Shown: one piece after another, positions 22,836-31,636 of the stretch | Numbering within the stretch: the stretch's first letter is position 1 | Layout of the letters: each line of letters begins with the position of its first letter | Assembly (NCBI GenBank): GCA_039908535.1 | Contig: JAMOAW010000050.1 | Location: 1-41,879, forward strand | Direction of reading: 5' to 3' | Length of the DNA stretch: 41,879 bases | Source of the DNA: JAMOAW01 sp039908535 | Lineage (GTDB): Bacteria > Pseudomonadota > Magnetococcia > Magnetococcales > JADFZT01 | Position numbers and translations under genes: made by a program | The notes under the pieces: generated by a model | Told to the model about the DNA's origin: nothing | The model's input: the letters and a program-made list of their open reading frames with translations, nothing else | Database searches by the model: none

Positions 22836-24296
22836 TCAACTCCGAGCCACCACTTTGACACCACCCCGACGTCCGATGCCATAACCGACTCTGTACACAT
22901 CGGGAAGATTGACGCGATCGTCGTTCATGCGTTCAAATAGGGCGAGATTTTCAAGATCTTTGCGAACACCCTCCGCGCCAGAACCTAATTGTGAGGGGGG
23001 GAGTCTGATGTTATCTCTTTTAACGTTTGTTTGCAGATTTTTTAATGTTTGATTTTCTTTCCATCGATCAGAAATATCTTTAAATGGACAGGGAACCGAG
23101 AGTCCTGCAAGGGGTTCTAAAAGGGACTCTACCCAAGGATAATCTTCTTGCATTTCTCGAACACGAATTTTGGAAGCTTCTTGGACGCCCCGTTTGATGC
23201 TTTCATAATGTATGGCATATTTATGATTTGCTTTTGAATCGTCCTCAGCCGCATGGCGCATGGCCGCGAGAAAACTGCGTGGACTCACTTGGCGGCGGGT
23301 ATCACCGAGATGATTGGGAAGCCACGTGTATGGAAATCCACGCCGACGGTCGCCCCCCATCCATGGACCGGTAATGGCATGAAAAACAGAGCGTTGCACC
23401 TCTTCATCGCGGCGTAATATGGCCGGAATTTCTTGAATAATGGAGGTTTGAGTCGGCCAATTTATGTCGTATCCCTCCTGGCACCCCTTTACGAACAATT
23501 TGCCATTTTCTGCATTGGCCAGATATTGCCAAAGCAATCCATACAATTCATTGCGTGGCCAGTTTAGTTCTATGATTGATATTTTGGAGGAGTCAGGAAA
23601 GGCTATTACTGAGGGATCTTCCAAATGATCTGGACGGACAAAGGCCTTTGGACGTATGCGTTTATAAAAGCGAAATTCCAATAGCACTTGTAACAATCCT
23701 TTGACCAACTGCCACATGGATTTCCAATCATCTACCGTTCGGTCCAGGGCATCAAAAAGAATTAAATGATAGTTGCCCTCCCTTGCCAATTTATTATCCG
23801 CTTCATAAGCTATTTGACCAGATTCCTCTGGGTTTTCGCGAACCCATGCTAAACGATCCGACCATTTTTTTTGATCTAATAAAGGGGTTGTTGTTCCCAG
23901 TTGTTTTGCCAAGTGCATGAGGATAATCGTACGCCAGATGAGACGGGCATCAAATGTTTTAAGTAGCTCCACCAAAAGATCTTTTCCTGGGTAGTCGTAT
24001 GGAGACGGTTTTTCTCCAAAGCCTAGTGAAACCAGTGAATTTTTGGTAATACCAGAGTTTGGAAGGCTTTTTTCAATGAGGGAACGATGGGCTTCGTTTT
24101 GCAGAGCGGACCACCAATAGCTTTTTCCGGAGCCTCTGATACCAACGATCAACAGGCTATCAGGATGTAACGCCTTGGCGTGACCGGCTGGCAGATAGGT
24201 ATATTTTAATTCAGGCGTATCTCCAAATAAGGAGGTGTCTTTTGGTAAGGCATTTTTGATAACATGAAGGATCTCGTTGGTAAAATAGTAAGTCAT
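22836..24296 (-). CDS. P-loop ATPase, third gene of HEPN/KGGVGR/ATPase module
   Basis: 486 residues. Walker A is G52-IRGSGK-S59 (in LLIVGIRGSGKSYWW). A likely Walker B, YHLILFDALDR, lies near 173-183, followed by DDW. Later parts contain an arginine-rich segment (MGGDRRRGFPYTW, RRQVSPRSFLAAMRHA) and a C-terminal helical region ending in RRGGVKVVARS. No transmembrane segment is seen. The start overlaps the stop of the upstream ATPase gene by ATGA, so the pair is co-translated. It may act as a STAND/AAA-like sensor or effector ATPase. I do not recognise a named family. Confidence 0.75.
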   Translation of the reverse strand: MTYYFTNEILHVIKNALPKDTSLFGDTPELKYTYLPAGHAKALHPDSLLIVGIRGSGKSYWWSALQNEAHRSLIEKSLPNSGITKNSLVSLGFGEKPSPYDYPGKDLLVELLKTFDARLIWRTIILMHLAKQLGTTTPLLDQKKWSDRLAWVRENPEESGQIAYEADNKLAREGNYHLILFDALDRTVDDWKSMWQLVKGLLQVLLEFRFYKRIRPKAFVRPDHLEDPSVIAFPDSSKISIIELNWPRNELYGLLWQYLANAENGKLFVKGCQEGYDINWPTQTSIIQEIPAILRRDEEVQRSVFHAITGPWMGGDRRRGFPYTWLPNHLGDTRRQVSPRSFLAAMRHAAEDDSKANHKYAIHYESIKRGVQEASKIRVREMQEDYPWVESLLEPLAGLSVPCPFKDISDRWKENQTLKNLQTNVKRDNIRLPPSQLGSGAEGVRKDLENLALFERMNDDRVNLPDVYRVGYGIGRRGGVKVVARS

Positions 24297-25612
24297 GAGG
24301 AATCGCTGTCGGAAAAAATAAGATTGTTGGCATTGGTTATAAAAATATTCATGGCTTCCATGGCATTTTTTTCATCCCATGGTGTGGCAAGATTGCCTGG
24401 ATCAAATTCTTGGAGCGCGCGACTCCAAAAAATGGGTAGAGGAAAATGGGGGGCATCTTCATCCATACGGTCAAAGCTGAAAGAATCTGCTGCTTCTTGT
24501 TTTTCTTCGTCATAGAGATGGTCGCGAAAGAGATCCCAGGAATGTTCGCAAAATTGTTCTAGAGACTCTTTTCGACCTGTTTCTGGCATCATACTAAGAA
24601 CCATTTGCAAATGTTCTCGAAACTCTGTGACCTGTGGATGTTTTTGCCAATGTTGAAAAAGAGCGGTATAGGCTGCCCAGGTTTGTGGTGAATTATTGGC
24701 AAACAGAAAGGTATCGGCTCCCATTCTGGTGGCAAGAACTGCACCGATATCATGCAGCCCGGCCCGGCTGTCCAGAAAAACGATGTCTGGTTGTTCCATC
24801 TGTTCCATCTGTTCGACCATCTGTTCGACCCGTTCTCCCCAGGTTTTTTGGTGGGTGAGATGGTTGGTTTCTGCATAGCATCTGGCCAATTTAGGTAGAT
24901 ATTCTTTTGTATGCGTCCCGTAAGCGGGGATGACTCTGATTTCGCCCGCCAGATTTTTGGCTAACGGACTTGAAATAACCATGGATTTTTCTATAAGTTC
25001 GGACTGACCCACGCCATCTTCGATAAACCAATCTATGATGCCATAATCTGGAAGAGAGTTTTTCGGGAGTAAAATGCTGCTTACCCCAGGGGATTCCAAG
25101 TCCAGGTCAAATACGAGAACTTTTTTGCCTTGTTGCGCCAATTGCCAAGCCCAGATGGTGAGGGCCGTTGAACGTCCAACACCCCCTTTAATGGCGAAAA
25201 AGGTAACTCGGCGTGTGATTGTTTGGCGTTTAAAAAGGGGTCGCCCCCAATCTTGACCGGTGATTTGACGATCCAAGAGTTTAATTTGACATCCTTTAGA
25301 CTCTAGGATGAGGTGTCGGTCTTGTAAGGTATCACGCAAGTCATGGAATAAATCGTCTGTGAATAGAACAGCTCGTTCAGGAGGATAACCGTATACGCCC
25401 AGGGTATGGTTTAATTCCCTGGTAAGTTGGTCCAATGGGGCTTTTTTTTCTTGTAGATACTCTTTGGCATTACCCGGTAACAAAATTCGAATGCGTCCGC
25501 GCAGATCTCGTACCAGGGTGATTTCGTTGCCCAGGGCAGTACCAATGGCTTTGGTTTTTTCAAGGGCAATTTCCAAGGCCTGGGTAAACAATGTGGGGAG
25601 AGTTTGATTCAT
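24293..25612 (-). CDS. ParA/MinD-like ATPase with KGGVGR-variant P-loop
   Basis: 439 residues. After an N-terminal region of about 130 residues comes FFAIKGGVGRSTALTIWAW, a deviant Walker A in which the usual KGGVGKT reads KGGVGRST. Then follow VLVFDLDLESPGVSSILLP (switch region) and PDIVFLDSRAGLHDIGA (Walker B-like). NCBI names a class of KGGVGR-motif variant AAA ATPases, to which this likely belongs. True partition ParA proteins have lysine where this has arginine, and no ParB or centromere-like site is nearby, so plasmid partition is unlikely. It is coupled by ATGA overlaps on both sides. Confidence 0.8.
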   Translation of the reverse strand: MNQTLPTLFTQALEIALEKTKAIGTALGNEITLVRDLRGRIRILLPGNAKEYLQEKKAPLDQLTRELNHTLGVYGYPPERAVLFTDDLFHDLRDTLQDRHLILESKGCQIKLLDRQITGQDWGRPLFKRQTITRRVTFFAIKGGVGRSTALTIWAWQLAQQGKKVLVFDLDLESPGVSSILLPKNSLPDYGIIDWFIEDGVGQSELIEKSMVISSPLAKNLAGEIRVIPAYGTHTKEYLPKLARCYAETNHLTHQKTWGERVEQMVEQMEQMEQPDIVFLDSRAGLHDIGAVLATRMGADTFLFANNSPQTWAAYTALFQHWQKHPQVTEFREHLQMVLSMMPETGRKESLEQFCEHSWDLFRDHLYDEEKQEAADSFSFDRMDEDAPHFPLPIFWSRALQEFDPGNLATPWDEKNAMEAMNIFITNANNLIFSDSDSS

Positions 25613-25998
25613 TGGATGCCTTGATTAAATATCATAGTATCCAGAATTTGCATGGTTTTTTTAGCAGCTTGCTGATGTTTTATCACAATTTCTGGATGGA
25701 TGCTGGAGCGGATATGGTAGCGTTGTTCTATCTTCCAATCTTTAAATGAATTTTCTTCGCCCAACGTTGTCGCATAATGACTTTCTTTACGTCCGTTTGC
25801 AAAGGTAATGAACTGATCCCAGAGTTTATTGATGTGTATCCATTCTGGTGTTGTTCCAGACTCGTTTATCACTGCTTTTAAGGCACATTCCGCTGCAAAA
25901 CCGTATAGATGATCGGCATTTGCCAGTCGGGAATTATCGAATAAAAAATCAGCATCTTCCATGTGCCGTTTAGCAGCATCGCAAAAATCAGTCGTCAT
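25609..25998 (-). CDS. HEPN-like small protein, first gene of the ATPase module
   Basis: 129 residues, mostly helical. The segment AAKRHMEDADFLFDNSRLAN followed by ADHLYGFAAECALKAVI matches the two-helix HEPN pattern (A-x-x-x-x-x-DA-x-x-L ... GFAAE-x-ALKA). HEPN proteins are often RNases or nucleotidyltransferase partners. The classical R-x4-6-H is not certain here: R-LANAD-H is a candidate in the first half, and IRSSIH lies near the end. I chose the ATG at 25998 because GGAG lies nine bases upstream; the frame extends to a TTG at 26013. It overlaps the KGGVGR ATPase gene by ATGA. Confidence 0.68.
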   Translation of the reverse strand: MTTDFCDAAKRHMEDADFLFDNSRLANADHLYGFAAECALKAVINESGTTPEWIHINKLWDQFITFANGRKESHYATTLGEENSFKDWKIEQRYHIRSSIHPEIVIKHQQAAKKTMQILDTMIFNQGIQ

Positions 25999-26013
25999 GG
26001 TGCATAGCTCCAA

Positions 26014-26235
26014 ATGGTGACCATTATCTAAAAAAACAATTATTTTAAAATCGACTCAGTATAAACCCCTTTTAAGAATAAATACCACCTATTTTTTTAA
26101 CCCTCTTCTATAGTGGACCCCAATTTTCAGACAATGTGTTCAGCTCTGAACTATCTCATACCAATTTGCAATCAAATAGGTAAAATTGAATCTTGTCTCA
26201 CGCATAGTGTGCTTCTCGTCGCCTTCTGGAAAAAA
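26014..26235. other. Non-coding region upstream of the HEPN/ATPase module
   Basis: AT-rich sequence with no supported gene. It should hold the promoter of the minus-strand module. I could not assign boxes. Confidence 0.3.
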
Positions 26236-26390
26236 ATTAAAAGCAAAAGCAGACCTTGGGGGGTTACACCCCCCCAATCCCCCTGTTTGGTGGTATTAAA
26301 GTCAAAAACAAAGTCAAAAACAACACCTTGGAGGCTCTGTCTCCAAACCTCCGCCGGGGAGCGTGACGCTCCCCGGACCCCTCCAATGAT
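26236..26390. repeat. Interspersed palindromic repeat cluster (copy 3)
   Basis: It contains TTGGGGGG/CCCCCCAA (26256-26277), TTGGAG/CTCCAA (26328-26346) and the perfect CCGGGGAGCG-TGA-CGCTCCCCGG (26354-26376). It also has the direct repeat AAAGTCAAAAACAAAGTCAAAAAC. The layout matches copies 1 and 2. The repeat overlaps the 3' end of the methyltransferase gene, whose stop lies at 26314. Confidence 0.75.
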
Positions 26391-27276
26391 GGGGATTGGT
26401 ATTTTCTGCCACGACCACCATTTCCCCAATAGTTACCGTAAAAAGCAGCTCTTTGATCCACTCTGGAAGAATGACCCCCAACAGACGGAAGATGGGCGTT
26501 AAAATTGAATGCGGATAGCTCATAAACTGTTCCCGTAAATAACTCAAATTTATCGCCTTGCGGGCAGGAATAATGAGGAGAGGTTCAAAACCATACTGTT
26601 TTAACAATCGCACCAAATTGGTGCGATTAAAATAAAAAAGATGTTCGATTTTGTATTGAGGCCACGATTTGCCAAACAGTCGTTTGGAGATGGCCTCGGT
26701 GGTTGGAGTCGTTATAACAACTTTACCCCGGGGGCTTAACAATTGACTGGCCTGTTCGATAATGGCAGCGGGATTGCGAACATGTTCTAAAAAATCAGAC
26801 ATAAAAATAGCTTCAAACTTGCCATCAAGGTTGTCTGAAAAAACGGCATTATGTAACTCTCCGCAAAAAATATGTCCCTCGCCAAATTTGGATTTACATA
26901 AATTGGCTCCAAATTCAGATAACTCCACGCCGTATGGTGCAAAACCCCGTTTTTTCACCACATCAAGAAAATAACCAGTGGCACAACCAAGATCAAGAAT
27001 TCGGGCTCCCGATGATAATCGCTGGGCCACCAGATCAAGTCGCATTTGGAAAGTGCGCCATTTTAAATGTTGAGCAATTTTTTCTGATTTTTCCATCCCC
27101 CAAGAATTATAATAGTTCTGCCCATAAATATTGGCGAGTACCTCCTCTTGTGGTTGCGGATATAAAAACTCCAAGCCGCAATCCGCGCAAGAGTACAGCG
27201 AATACATCACGATTTTCTGCTGAAAATGACTAAAAGTGCCGCCGCAAATCAAACAGGTTGGTTTGAGAAAATCCAT
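26314..27276 (-). CDS. Zinc-ribbon class I SAM-dependent methyltransferase
   Basis: 320 residues. The N-terminus has a zinc-binding pair CLIC ... CADC (Cys 8, 11, 30, 33). Then comes a Rossmann methyltransferase: motif I ILDLGCATGYFLD near residue 93, GVELSE, and MSDFLEHVRNP (motif IV region), as in Methyltransf_23 proteins that act on glycans or lipids. C-terminal hydrophobic helices (LTPIFRLLGVILP, LLFTVTIGEMVVV) suggest membrane contact. The last about 28 residues are encoded by the palindromic repeat and look unrelated to the family, so the ancestral gene probably ended near EMVVVAEN. It is downstream of the B12-binding radical SAM gene with a 41-bp gap. Confidence 0.82.
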   Translation of the reverse strand: MDFLKPTCLICGGTFSHFQQKIVMYSLYSCADCGLEFLYPQPQEEVLANIYGQNYYNSWGMEKSEKIAQHLKWRTFQMRLDLVAQRLSSGARILDLGCATGYFLDVVKKRGFAPYGVELSEFGANLCKSKFGEGHIFCGELHNAVFSDNLDGKFEAIFMSDFLEHVRNPAAIIEQASQLLSPRGKVVITTPTTEAISKRLFGKSWPQYKIEHLFYFNRTNLVRLLKQYGFEPLLIIPARKAINLSYLREQFMSYPHSILTPIFRLLGVILPEWIKELLFTVTIGEMVVVAENTNPHHWRGPGSVTLPGGGLETEPPRCCF

Positions 27277-27317
27277 AGTTATCCAGGTATAAAAAAAGTT
27301 TAAAATTTAAGAAACAT

Positions 27318-28733
27318 TCATCGAAACAGCTTCCGATTGGCCCAGGCCAACCGAAAAAAGGAGATCAGAGTTCGATTTTCAGAACGCATGCAAACCAATC
27401 CATACACCACCTTAAAGATGGCTCTGAAAATGGCATTGTGAGGTAACTTTAATAAAGGTTTGAGCACCGGAGTAAGCCAGGGGAAAAGTACCATGGTTTG
27501 AAAAAACGCATGCAAGTTAAGAATAAAATTTTGATCTACTTTTTTAAGAAGCGTTCCATTAAAAAAAGAACGGGGGACATCATCAAAACTAAATGCAGCG
27601 TCAAGATAGCCTTGCTGAATGGCAAAATCGGCCAGTTTGGTCTCAGGATAGGGGGTGTATATAGAAGCCCAAGGATAACTTGTACGAATTCTTTGGTTCA
27701 ACTCCAAGGTGGATAACATCTCTTCGGAACTCTCCGATGGAAAACCGATGATGTTATAAGTGCGAAAATGGACACCATGCTTACGCAACAGAGCGGCCGC
27801 CTGGATGATTTTATCATTAGAATATTTACGCCCAAGCAATTCCTTACGAATCCGTTCAGAACCCGATTCAATTCCAAAGGCAATCATATGACAATTTGTG
27901 GCTGCCAATAACTTGGCCAGCTCTTCGTGGATATATTCCGGGCGAATTAAACAGGTATAGGGAATTTTAAAACGTTGGTTAAAACGGGTCATTAAATCGG
28001 TCAAAAACGTCATATCTAAACCAATGGTGTCTGAAGCTAGAACCACTGCGCTGGCTTTAGGAAAATAGTTTAAAGCAGCCGCCACTTCCTCTAAAATTCG
28101 ATCTGCGGAAAATGAACGCACATAGCGCCCCAATCCTTTATATAGTTTTCTTTGGTTGCTATTGTGACAATATGAACAGGCAAACGGGCAGCCACGGGTC
28201 ATAAAAATTTGCGGATAGGTATCTCCTGCCACCGAAGAGACATGCTGGTAGATAGAATAATCTGGAAATGGCAGATCATCCAAAGGATCGATCAACGGGC
28301 GCATGGGATTATGATATACCACCCCCTCCCTAACCATAGAGAGATTTTTTATCCACCGTCCATCCCCGTTTTGATCCAAATCGTTCATCAATTCTACCAA
28401 GGGTTGCTCCCCCTCTCCCCTGCAGACATAATCAACGCATGACTCAAAAACAATATCTGGGCTCATGGTTGGATGAATGCCGCCGAAGATCGTTTTGCAC
28501 CCAAGGAGCCGCTTGATCTCTTTGGCAGCCTGAAGGGCATCTTTGTGCATTCCGGTCATACAGGGGAAACCAACAATATCCGGCTTTTGCCGTATGACAC
28601 CCTCCACAAGAGTGGGTATATGGCTATTCATCTCTAATCGATAGGTATGCCCTGCACTCTTCAACGCACCACACAAATAATATAATCCAGGGTAGGCAAA
28701 AAGTTGCGTTTGGGCAAAAACAATACGGGCCAT
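27318..28733 (-). CDS. B12-binding domain radical SAM protein
   Basis: 471 residues. Residues about 1-140 form a cobalamin-binding-type Rossmann domain (ARIVFAQTQLFAYPGLYYL ... KPDIVGFPCMTGM ... TIFGGIHPTMSPD). The radical SAM core carries RGCPFACSYCHNS (C-x3-C-x2-C) near residue 185, then GIESGSERIRKELL and a YNIIGFPSES motif. The family performs methylation, ring formation or other radical steps on lipids and natural products (BchE/HpnJ-like). It likely forms a unit with the methyltransferase gene 41 bp downstream. The C-terminus has a hydrophobic segment near residue 420 that may attach to the membrane. Confidence 0.85.
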   Translation of the reverse strand: MARIVFAQTQLFAYPGLYYLCGALKSAGHTYRLEMNSHIPTLVEGVIRQKPDIVGFPCMTGMHKDALQAAKEIKRLLGCKTIFGGIHPTMSPDIVFESCVDYVCRGEGEQPLVELMNDLDQNGDGRWIKNLSMVREGVVYHNPMRPLIDPLDDLPFPDYSIYQHVSSVAGDTYPQIFMTRGCPFACSYCHNSNQRKLYKGLGRYVRSFSADRILEEVAAALNYFPKASAVVLASDTIGLDMTFLTDLMTRFNQRFKIPYTCLIRPEYIHEELAKLLAATNCHMIAFGIESGSERIRKELLGRKYSNDKIIQAAALLRKHGVHFRTYNIIGFPSESSEEMLSTLELNQRIRTSYPWASIYTPYPETKLADFAIQQGYLDAAFSFDDVPRSFFNGTLLKKVDQNFILNLHAFFQTMVLFPWLTPVLKPLLKLPHNAIFRAIFKVVYGLVCMRSENRTLISFFRLAWANRKLFR

Positions 28734-28789
28734 GTAGATTCATTTCTCAATAAATTTATGTATCGGAAAATAAAAATCAAAATTTAATG

Positions 28790-28836
28790 GGTAAATGATG
28801 GATCGGAACGCCTGAAATCCATTTTTTCCATTTACC
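28790..28836 (-). terminator. Two-part inverted repeat at the end of the cheR-like gene
   Basis: Outer arms GGTAAAT/ATTTACC and inner arms ATGGAT/ATCCAT form an interrupted stem overlapping the cheR stop codon. There is no clear T-run after it, so termination is weakly supported. Confidence 0.3.
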
Positions 28837-30316
28837 GCTCCTGCAACTGAGCTATTAATTGCGCCACCGTCCACTCTTCGTAGTGTTCCAACCTTTGGGT
28901 AGCAGGAAGGGTTTGGAGAACTTTTAAGGCAGTTTGCCGTATTTTGATCGAACGCTCCAACTCCCCCTGGCGACGATGGATATCGGCCAATTCCAATAAA
29001 GCAGGGACATGGGCTTGATCTAAATAGAGGGTTTTGTTTAACAACTGCAAAGATTTGGCCATCTCACCTTGTTCCAGAGCCAAATGGGCCAACAGATACC
29101 AAGGCGATGACGCCATGGGATCCGCACGGATGGCCCGATCACAACAGGTCTGTGCCAAAGCTATTTGACCTAAATTGGCATAACAACGTGCCATCAACAT
29201 AAGCAAACCATAATGGCCCGGCAAATCACGCAACCCCTCTTCCGCCCGTTGAATGGCCATTAAATAGGCCCCCTCTCCAAAAAAATTTTGTCCCTCTTGC
29301 CAACGGGCCAATGGATCCGGGGCAGTCGGACGCGGAGGCGAAACGGCTTTTGAAAATGCAGGCGCACGCCTGCCAAACTTCTGTTCTAGCTTTGCCACAC
29401 CGTATGTTGAAATACTCTCCTTTGGATGGCCCGGCAATAAAGATTCGATATGTAAAGGACGCTGATAAATAACCGATTCGGGATAAGTCTTGACCACCAA
29501 ACCGTTTGGACCATCCGCGAGACGTTTGCGAACATCCGGGGATAATTCCGCGTGTCCAGTCATTAAATACCCACCTGGGCGCAAGGTGCGGGCAAATTTA
29601 TCGACAATCAGACCAACGGTATCTTCGTCAAAGTAGATAAATACATTGCGACAAATAATTAAATCCATGCCCCGCAACTCGCTGCTGGGATCTGGAAAAG
29701 GGTCGCGGATTAAATTAACCCGGGAAAAGTCCACCATCTTGCGAATTTGTTCATCCAACCGCCACTCGGTTCCATGCCGAAAAAAATAGGTTTTTAAAAT
29801 CTCTGGATCCATACTCCGCATCGACCAACTGCCATACTCCCCCTTGCGCGCCATAGAAAGAGAACGATGATTGATGTCACTACCCAAAATTAAAATCTGC
29901 CACATCTCCCAGGCAGGTAACAAACGGTTTAACAAAATGGCCAAAGAGTATGGCTCTTCACCACTGGAACACCCCGCACTCCAAATACGCAATTTTTTAA
30001 TATTGGGCTTCTGACTCTTTTCCCGATTGATCAACTCTGGCAAGACCACCCCCTCCAAAAGTTTCATCTGTCCCGCATCGCGAAAAAAATAGCTCTCCCC
30101 CGTGGTCAAAGTAAGAACCAATTCGCGCCACTCCCGTTCGCTGGACTGGGAATCTTCTAACAAAAGTGAAAGATACATTTCAGCATTCACAAACCCAAGG
30201 AACTCCCGACGCTCGGTGATCCTTTTTTCCAAAATCAAGGCATCTTGTTTGGGAACCACCAGTCCGGTATGCTTGGCTACCGTTTGCCGAAAGCGATCTA
30301 ATAGATCAAGTTCCAT
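28832..30316 (-). CDS. CheR-type methyltransferase with C-terminal TPR repeats
   Basis: 494 residues. The CheR N-terminal helical domain is followed by the SAM-binding domain with TGESYFFRD, RIWSAGCSSGEEPYSLAI, LGSDIN, RVNLIRDPF and MDLIICRNVFIYF. After a low-complexity linker, residues about 335-490 form TPR-like helices (GLRDLPGHYGLLMLMARCYANLGQ, SSPWYLLAHLALEQGE). CheR methylates glutamates on chemoreceptors; TPR-bearing CheR proteins often serve alternative pathways such as biofilm control. Its start lies within the end of metF (11-bp overlap), so it is co-transcribed and coupled. Confidence 0.9.
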   Translation of the reverse strand: MELDLLDRFRQTVAKHTGLVVPKQDALILEKRITERREFLGFVNAEMYLSLLLEDSQSSEREWRELVLTLTTGESYFFRDAGQMKLLEGVVLPELINREKSQKPNIKKLRIWSAGCSSGEEPYSLAILLNRLLPAWEMWQILILGSDINHRSLSMARKGEYGSWSMRSMDPEILKTYFFRHGTEWRLDEQIRKMVDFSRVNLIRDPFPDPSSELRGMDLIICRNVFIYFDEDTVGLIVDKFARTLRPGGYLMTGHAELSPDVRKRLADGPNGLVVKTYPESVIYQRPLHIESLLPGHPKESISTYGVAKLEQKFGRRAPAFSKAVSPPRPTAPDPLARWQEGQNFFGEGAYLMAIQRAEEGLRDLPGHYGLLMLMARCYANLGQIALAQTCCDRAIRADPMASSPWYLLAHLALEQGEMAKSLQLLNKTLYLDQAHVPALLELADIHRRQGELERSIKIRQTALKVLQTLPATQRLEHYEEWTVAQLIAQLQER

Positions 30317-31190
30317 GGCTGGCGTTGGGATCCAAATGGAGGGTTTTTAAAATATGGGCCACGGGAGCGGATTGATTCAAAGTAAAAAAATGTAAGCCCG
30401 CCACCTCTTGCGCCAAAAGCTCTCGACACTGGGCAACGGCCACCTGTATCCCAGCAAAGGTCATCTGGGCAGGATTATCTTTTTGCTTCTCCATCAGAGC
30501 GGTCAACCAGCCGGGCAAAGCCGATCCACACAACTTGGAGAGTTTTATAATCTGCTGAAAGTCGGTCACGGGCATAATCCCCGCCAACACCGGAATCCGA
30601 ACCCCAAGACGATCCAAATCCTCAACAAAACGAAAATAGTCTTGATTATTAAAAAAAAACTGGGTTACCGCAAAATCGGCCCCGGCATCGACTTTGCGCC
30701 GAAAAAAATCCAAATCCACCGCCCGATTGGGAGATTCAGGATGCCCCTCTGGATAGGCCGCTACCCCAATCCGAAACGACGGATATCGCTTGCGAATAAA
30801 TGCCACAAAGGCATCCGCATGATCAAAATCCCCCCGCGCCAAAGCCCCAGGCGCACTCTCTCTAGGTTGATCCCCACGCAAGGCCAAAATTTGTTTAATG
30901 CCATTCTCTTGATAAAAATCAAGAAGTTCAGTAAGCCTCTCCAAAGAATCCCCCACACAGGTCACATGGGCCACCGTGGGCAAATCACTTTTGCGTGCCA
31001 CATCGACCACCAATTGCCGGGTACGTCCCCGATCTCCACCCCCGGCCCCATAGGTAATAGAGACAAAATCAGGCTGAAATGGCGTTAAATCAAAGAACTT
31101 CTCCCAAAATATTTTTTCTCTCTCCACATGCTTCGGAGGAAAAAACTCAAAAGAGATCGTCGTTTTTCTCTTGATAGTTGTCATATCCAT
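30306..31190 (-). CDS. metF: 5,10-methylenetetrahydrofolate reductase
   Basis: 294 residues, the normal length. It reduces methylene-THF to methyl-THF using FAD, feeding methionine and SAM synthesis. Visible family motifs are SFEFFPPK, FVSITYGAGGG, TVAHVTCVG, ILALRGDQP, VTQFFFNN and PVLAGIMPVT. It sits between a response-regulator gene and cheR on the same strand, overlapping cheR by 11 bp; this is an unusual place for metF. AGGTGA lies just before the ATG at 31190; a second ATG two codons later has the better spacing. Confidence 0.95.
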   Translation of the reverse strand: MDMTTIKRKTTISFEFFPPKHVEREKIFWEKFFDLTPFQPDFVSITYGAGGGDRGRTRQLVVDVARKSDLPTVAHVTCVGDSLERLTELLDFYQENGIKQILALRGDQPRESAPGALARGDFDHADAFVAFIRKRYPSFRIGVAAYPEGHPESPNRAVDLDFFRRKVDAGADFAVTQFFFNNQDYFRFVEDLDRLGVRIPVLAGIMPVTDFQQIIKLSKLCGSALPGWLTALMEKQKDNPAQMTFAGIQVAVAQCRELLAQEVAGLHFFTLNQSAPVAHILKTLHLDPNASHGT

Positions 31191-31210
31191 TTCACCTGAG
31201 AACTCTCGAT

Positions 31211-31627
31211 TTAATCGGGCAATTCACTCAAAGTCCAGTACATATTCACAGTACGAAGTACGTCGACAAATTGAATATAATCGACCGGTTTCACCATATA
31301 TCCCGCCACCCCCAAACCGAAACTCATCACCCTGTCTAGCTCATCTTTAGAAGTAGTCAGAACCACAGTGGGAATTTTTTTTAATTTTGGATCGTGTTTG
31401 ACAACTTCCAAAAACTCCAGGCCATTCATGCGTGGCATATTTAAATCCAATAAAATAATGCAAGGCAGTTCACTCCCCGGTTCCCGCAACCACGCCAAGG
31501 CCTCCTCTCCATTGGCCTTGGAGACCAACGTATTGGTCACATGAATGGTTTTTAACGCCCGCCGCACGGTCATGGCATCAACACGGTCATCCTCAATGAG
31601 TAAAATTGATTTTGTACTATTCATCAT
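31211..31627 (-). CDS. Single-domain response regulator (Rcp1/CheY-like)
   Basis: 138 residues, one receiver domain. Acidic pair LIEDD, phosphoacceptor Asp in IILLDLNMPRMNG, Thr in VVLTTS, and Lys in MVKPVDY are all present. The longer loop after the first helix and the YIQFVDVLRTVNMYW C-terminus resemble Rcp1-type regulators that partner with phytochrome-like or hybrid kinases. The next gene upstream is a broken histidine kinase, so its partner may instead be one of the two intact kinases of the operon. Confidence 0.9.
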   Translation of the reverse strand: MMNSTKSILLIEDDRVDAMTVRRALKTIHVTNTLVSKANGEEALAWLREPGSELPCIILLDLNMPRMNGLEFLEVVKHDPKLKKIPTVVLTTSKDELDRVMSFGLGVAGYMVKPVDYIQFVDVLRTVNMYWTLSELPD

Positions 31628-31636
31628 ACCCTCACC

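Noticed and set aside
24293..25612. Plasmid or chromosome partition ParA
   Set aside because: The P-loop reads KGGVGRST, there is no ParB or repeat centromere nearby, and the gene is coupled to a HEPN-like gene and another ATPase.
26236..26390. CRISPR array
   Set aside because: Palindromes are present but there are no regularly spaced direct repeats with unique spacers.
26113..26502. Plus-strand frame of 129 codons
   Set aside because: It is mostly translation of palindromic repeat copy 3 and is antisense to the methyltransferase end.
30408..31088. Plus-strand frame of 226 codons
   Set aside because: Exactly antisense to metF, which has unmistakable motifs.
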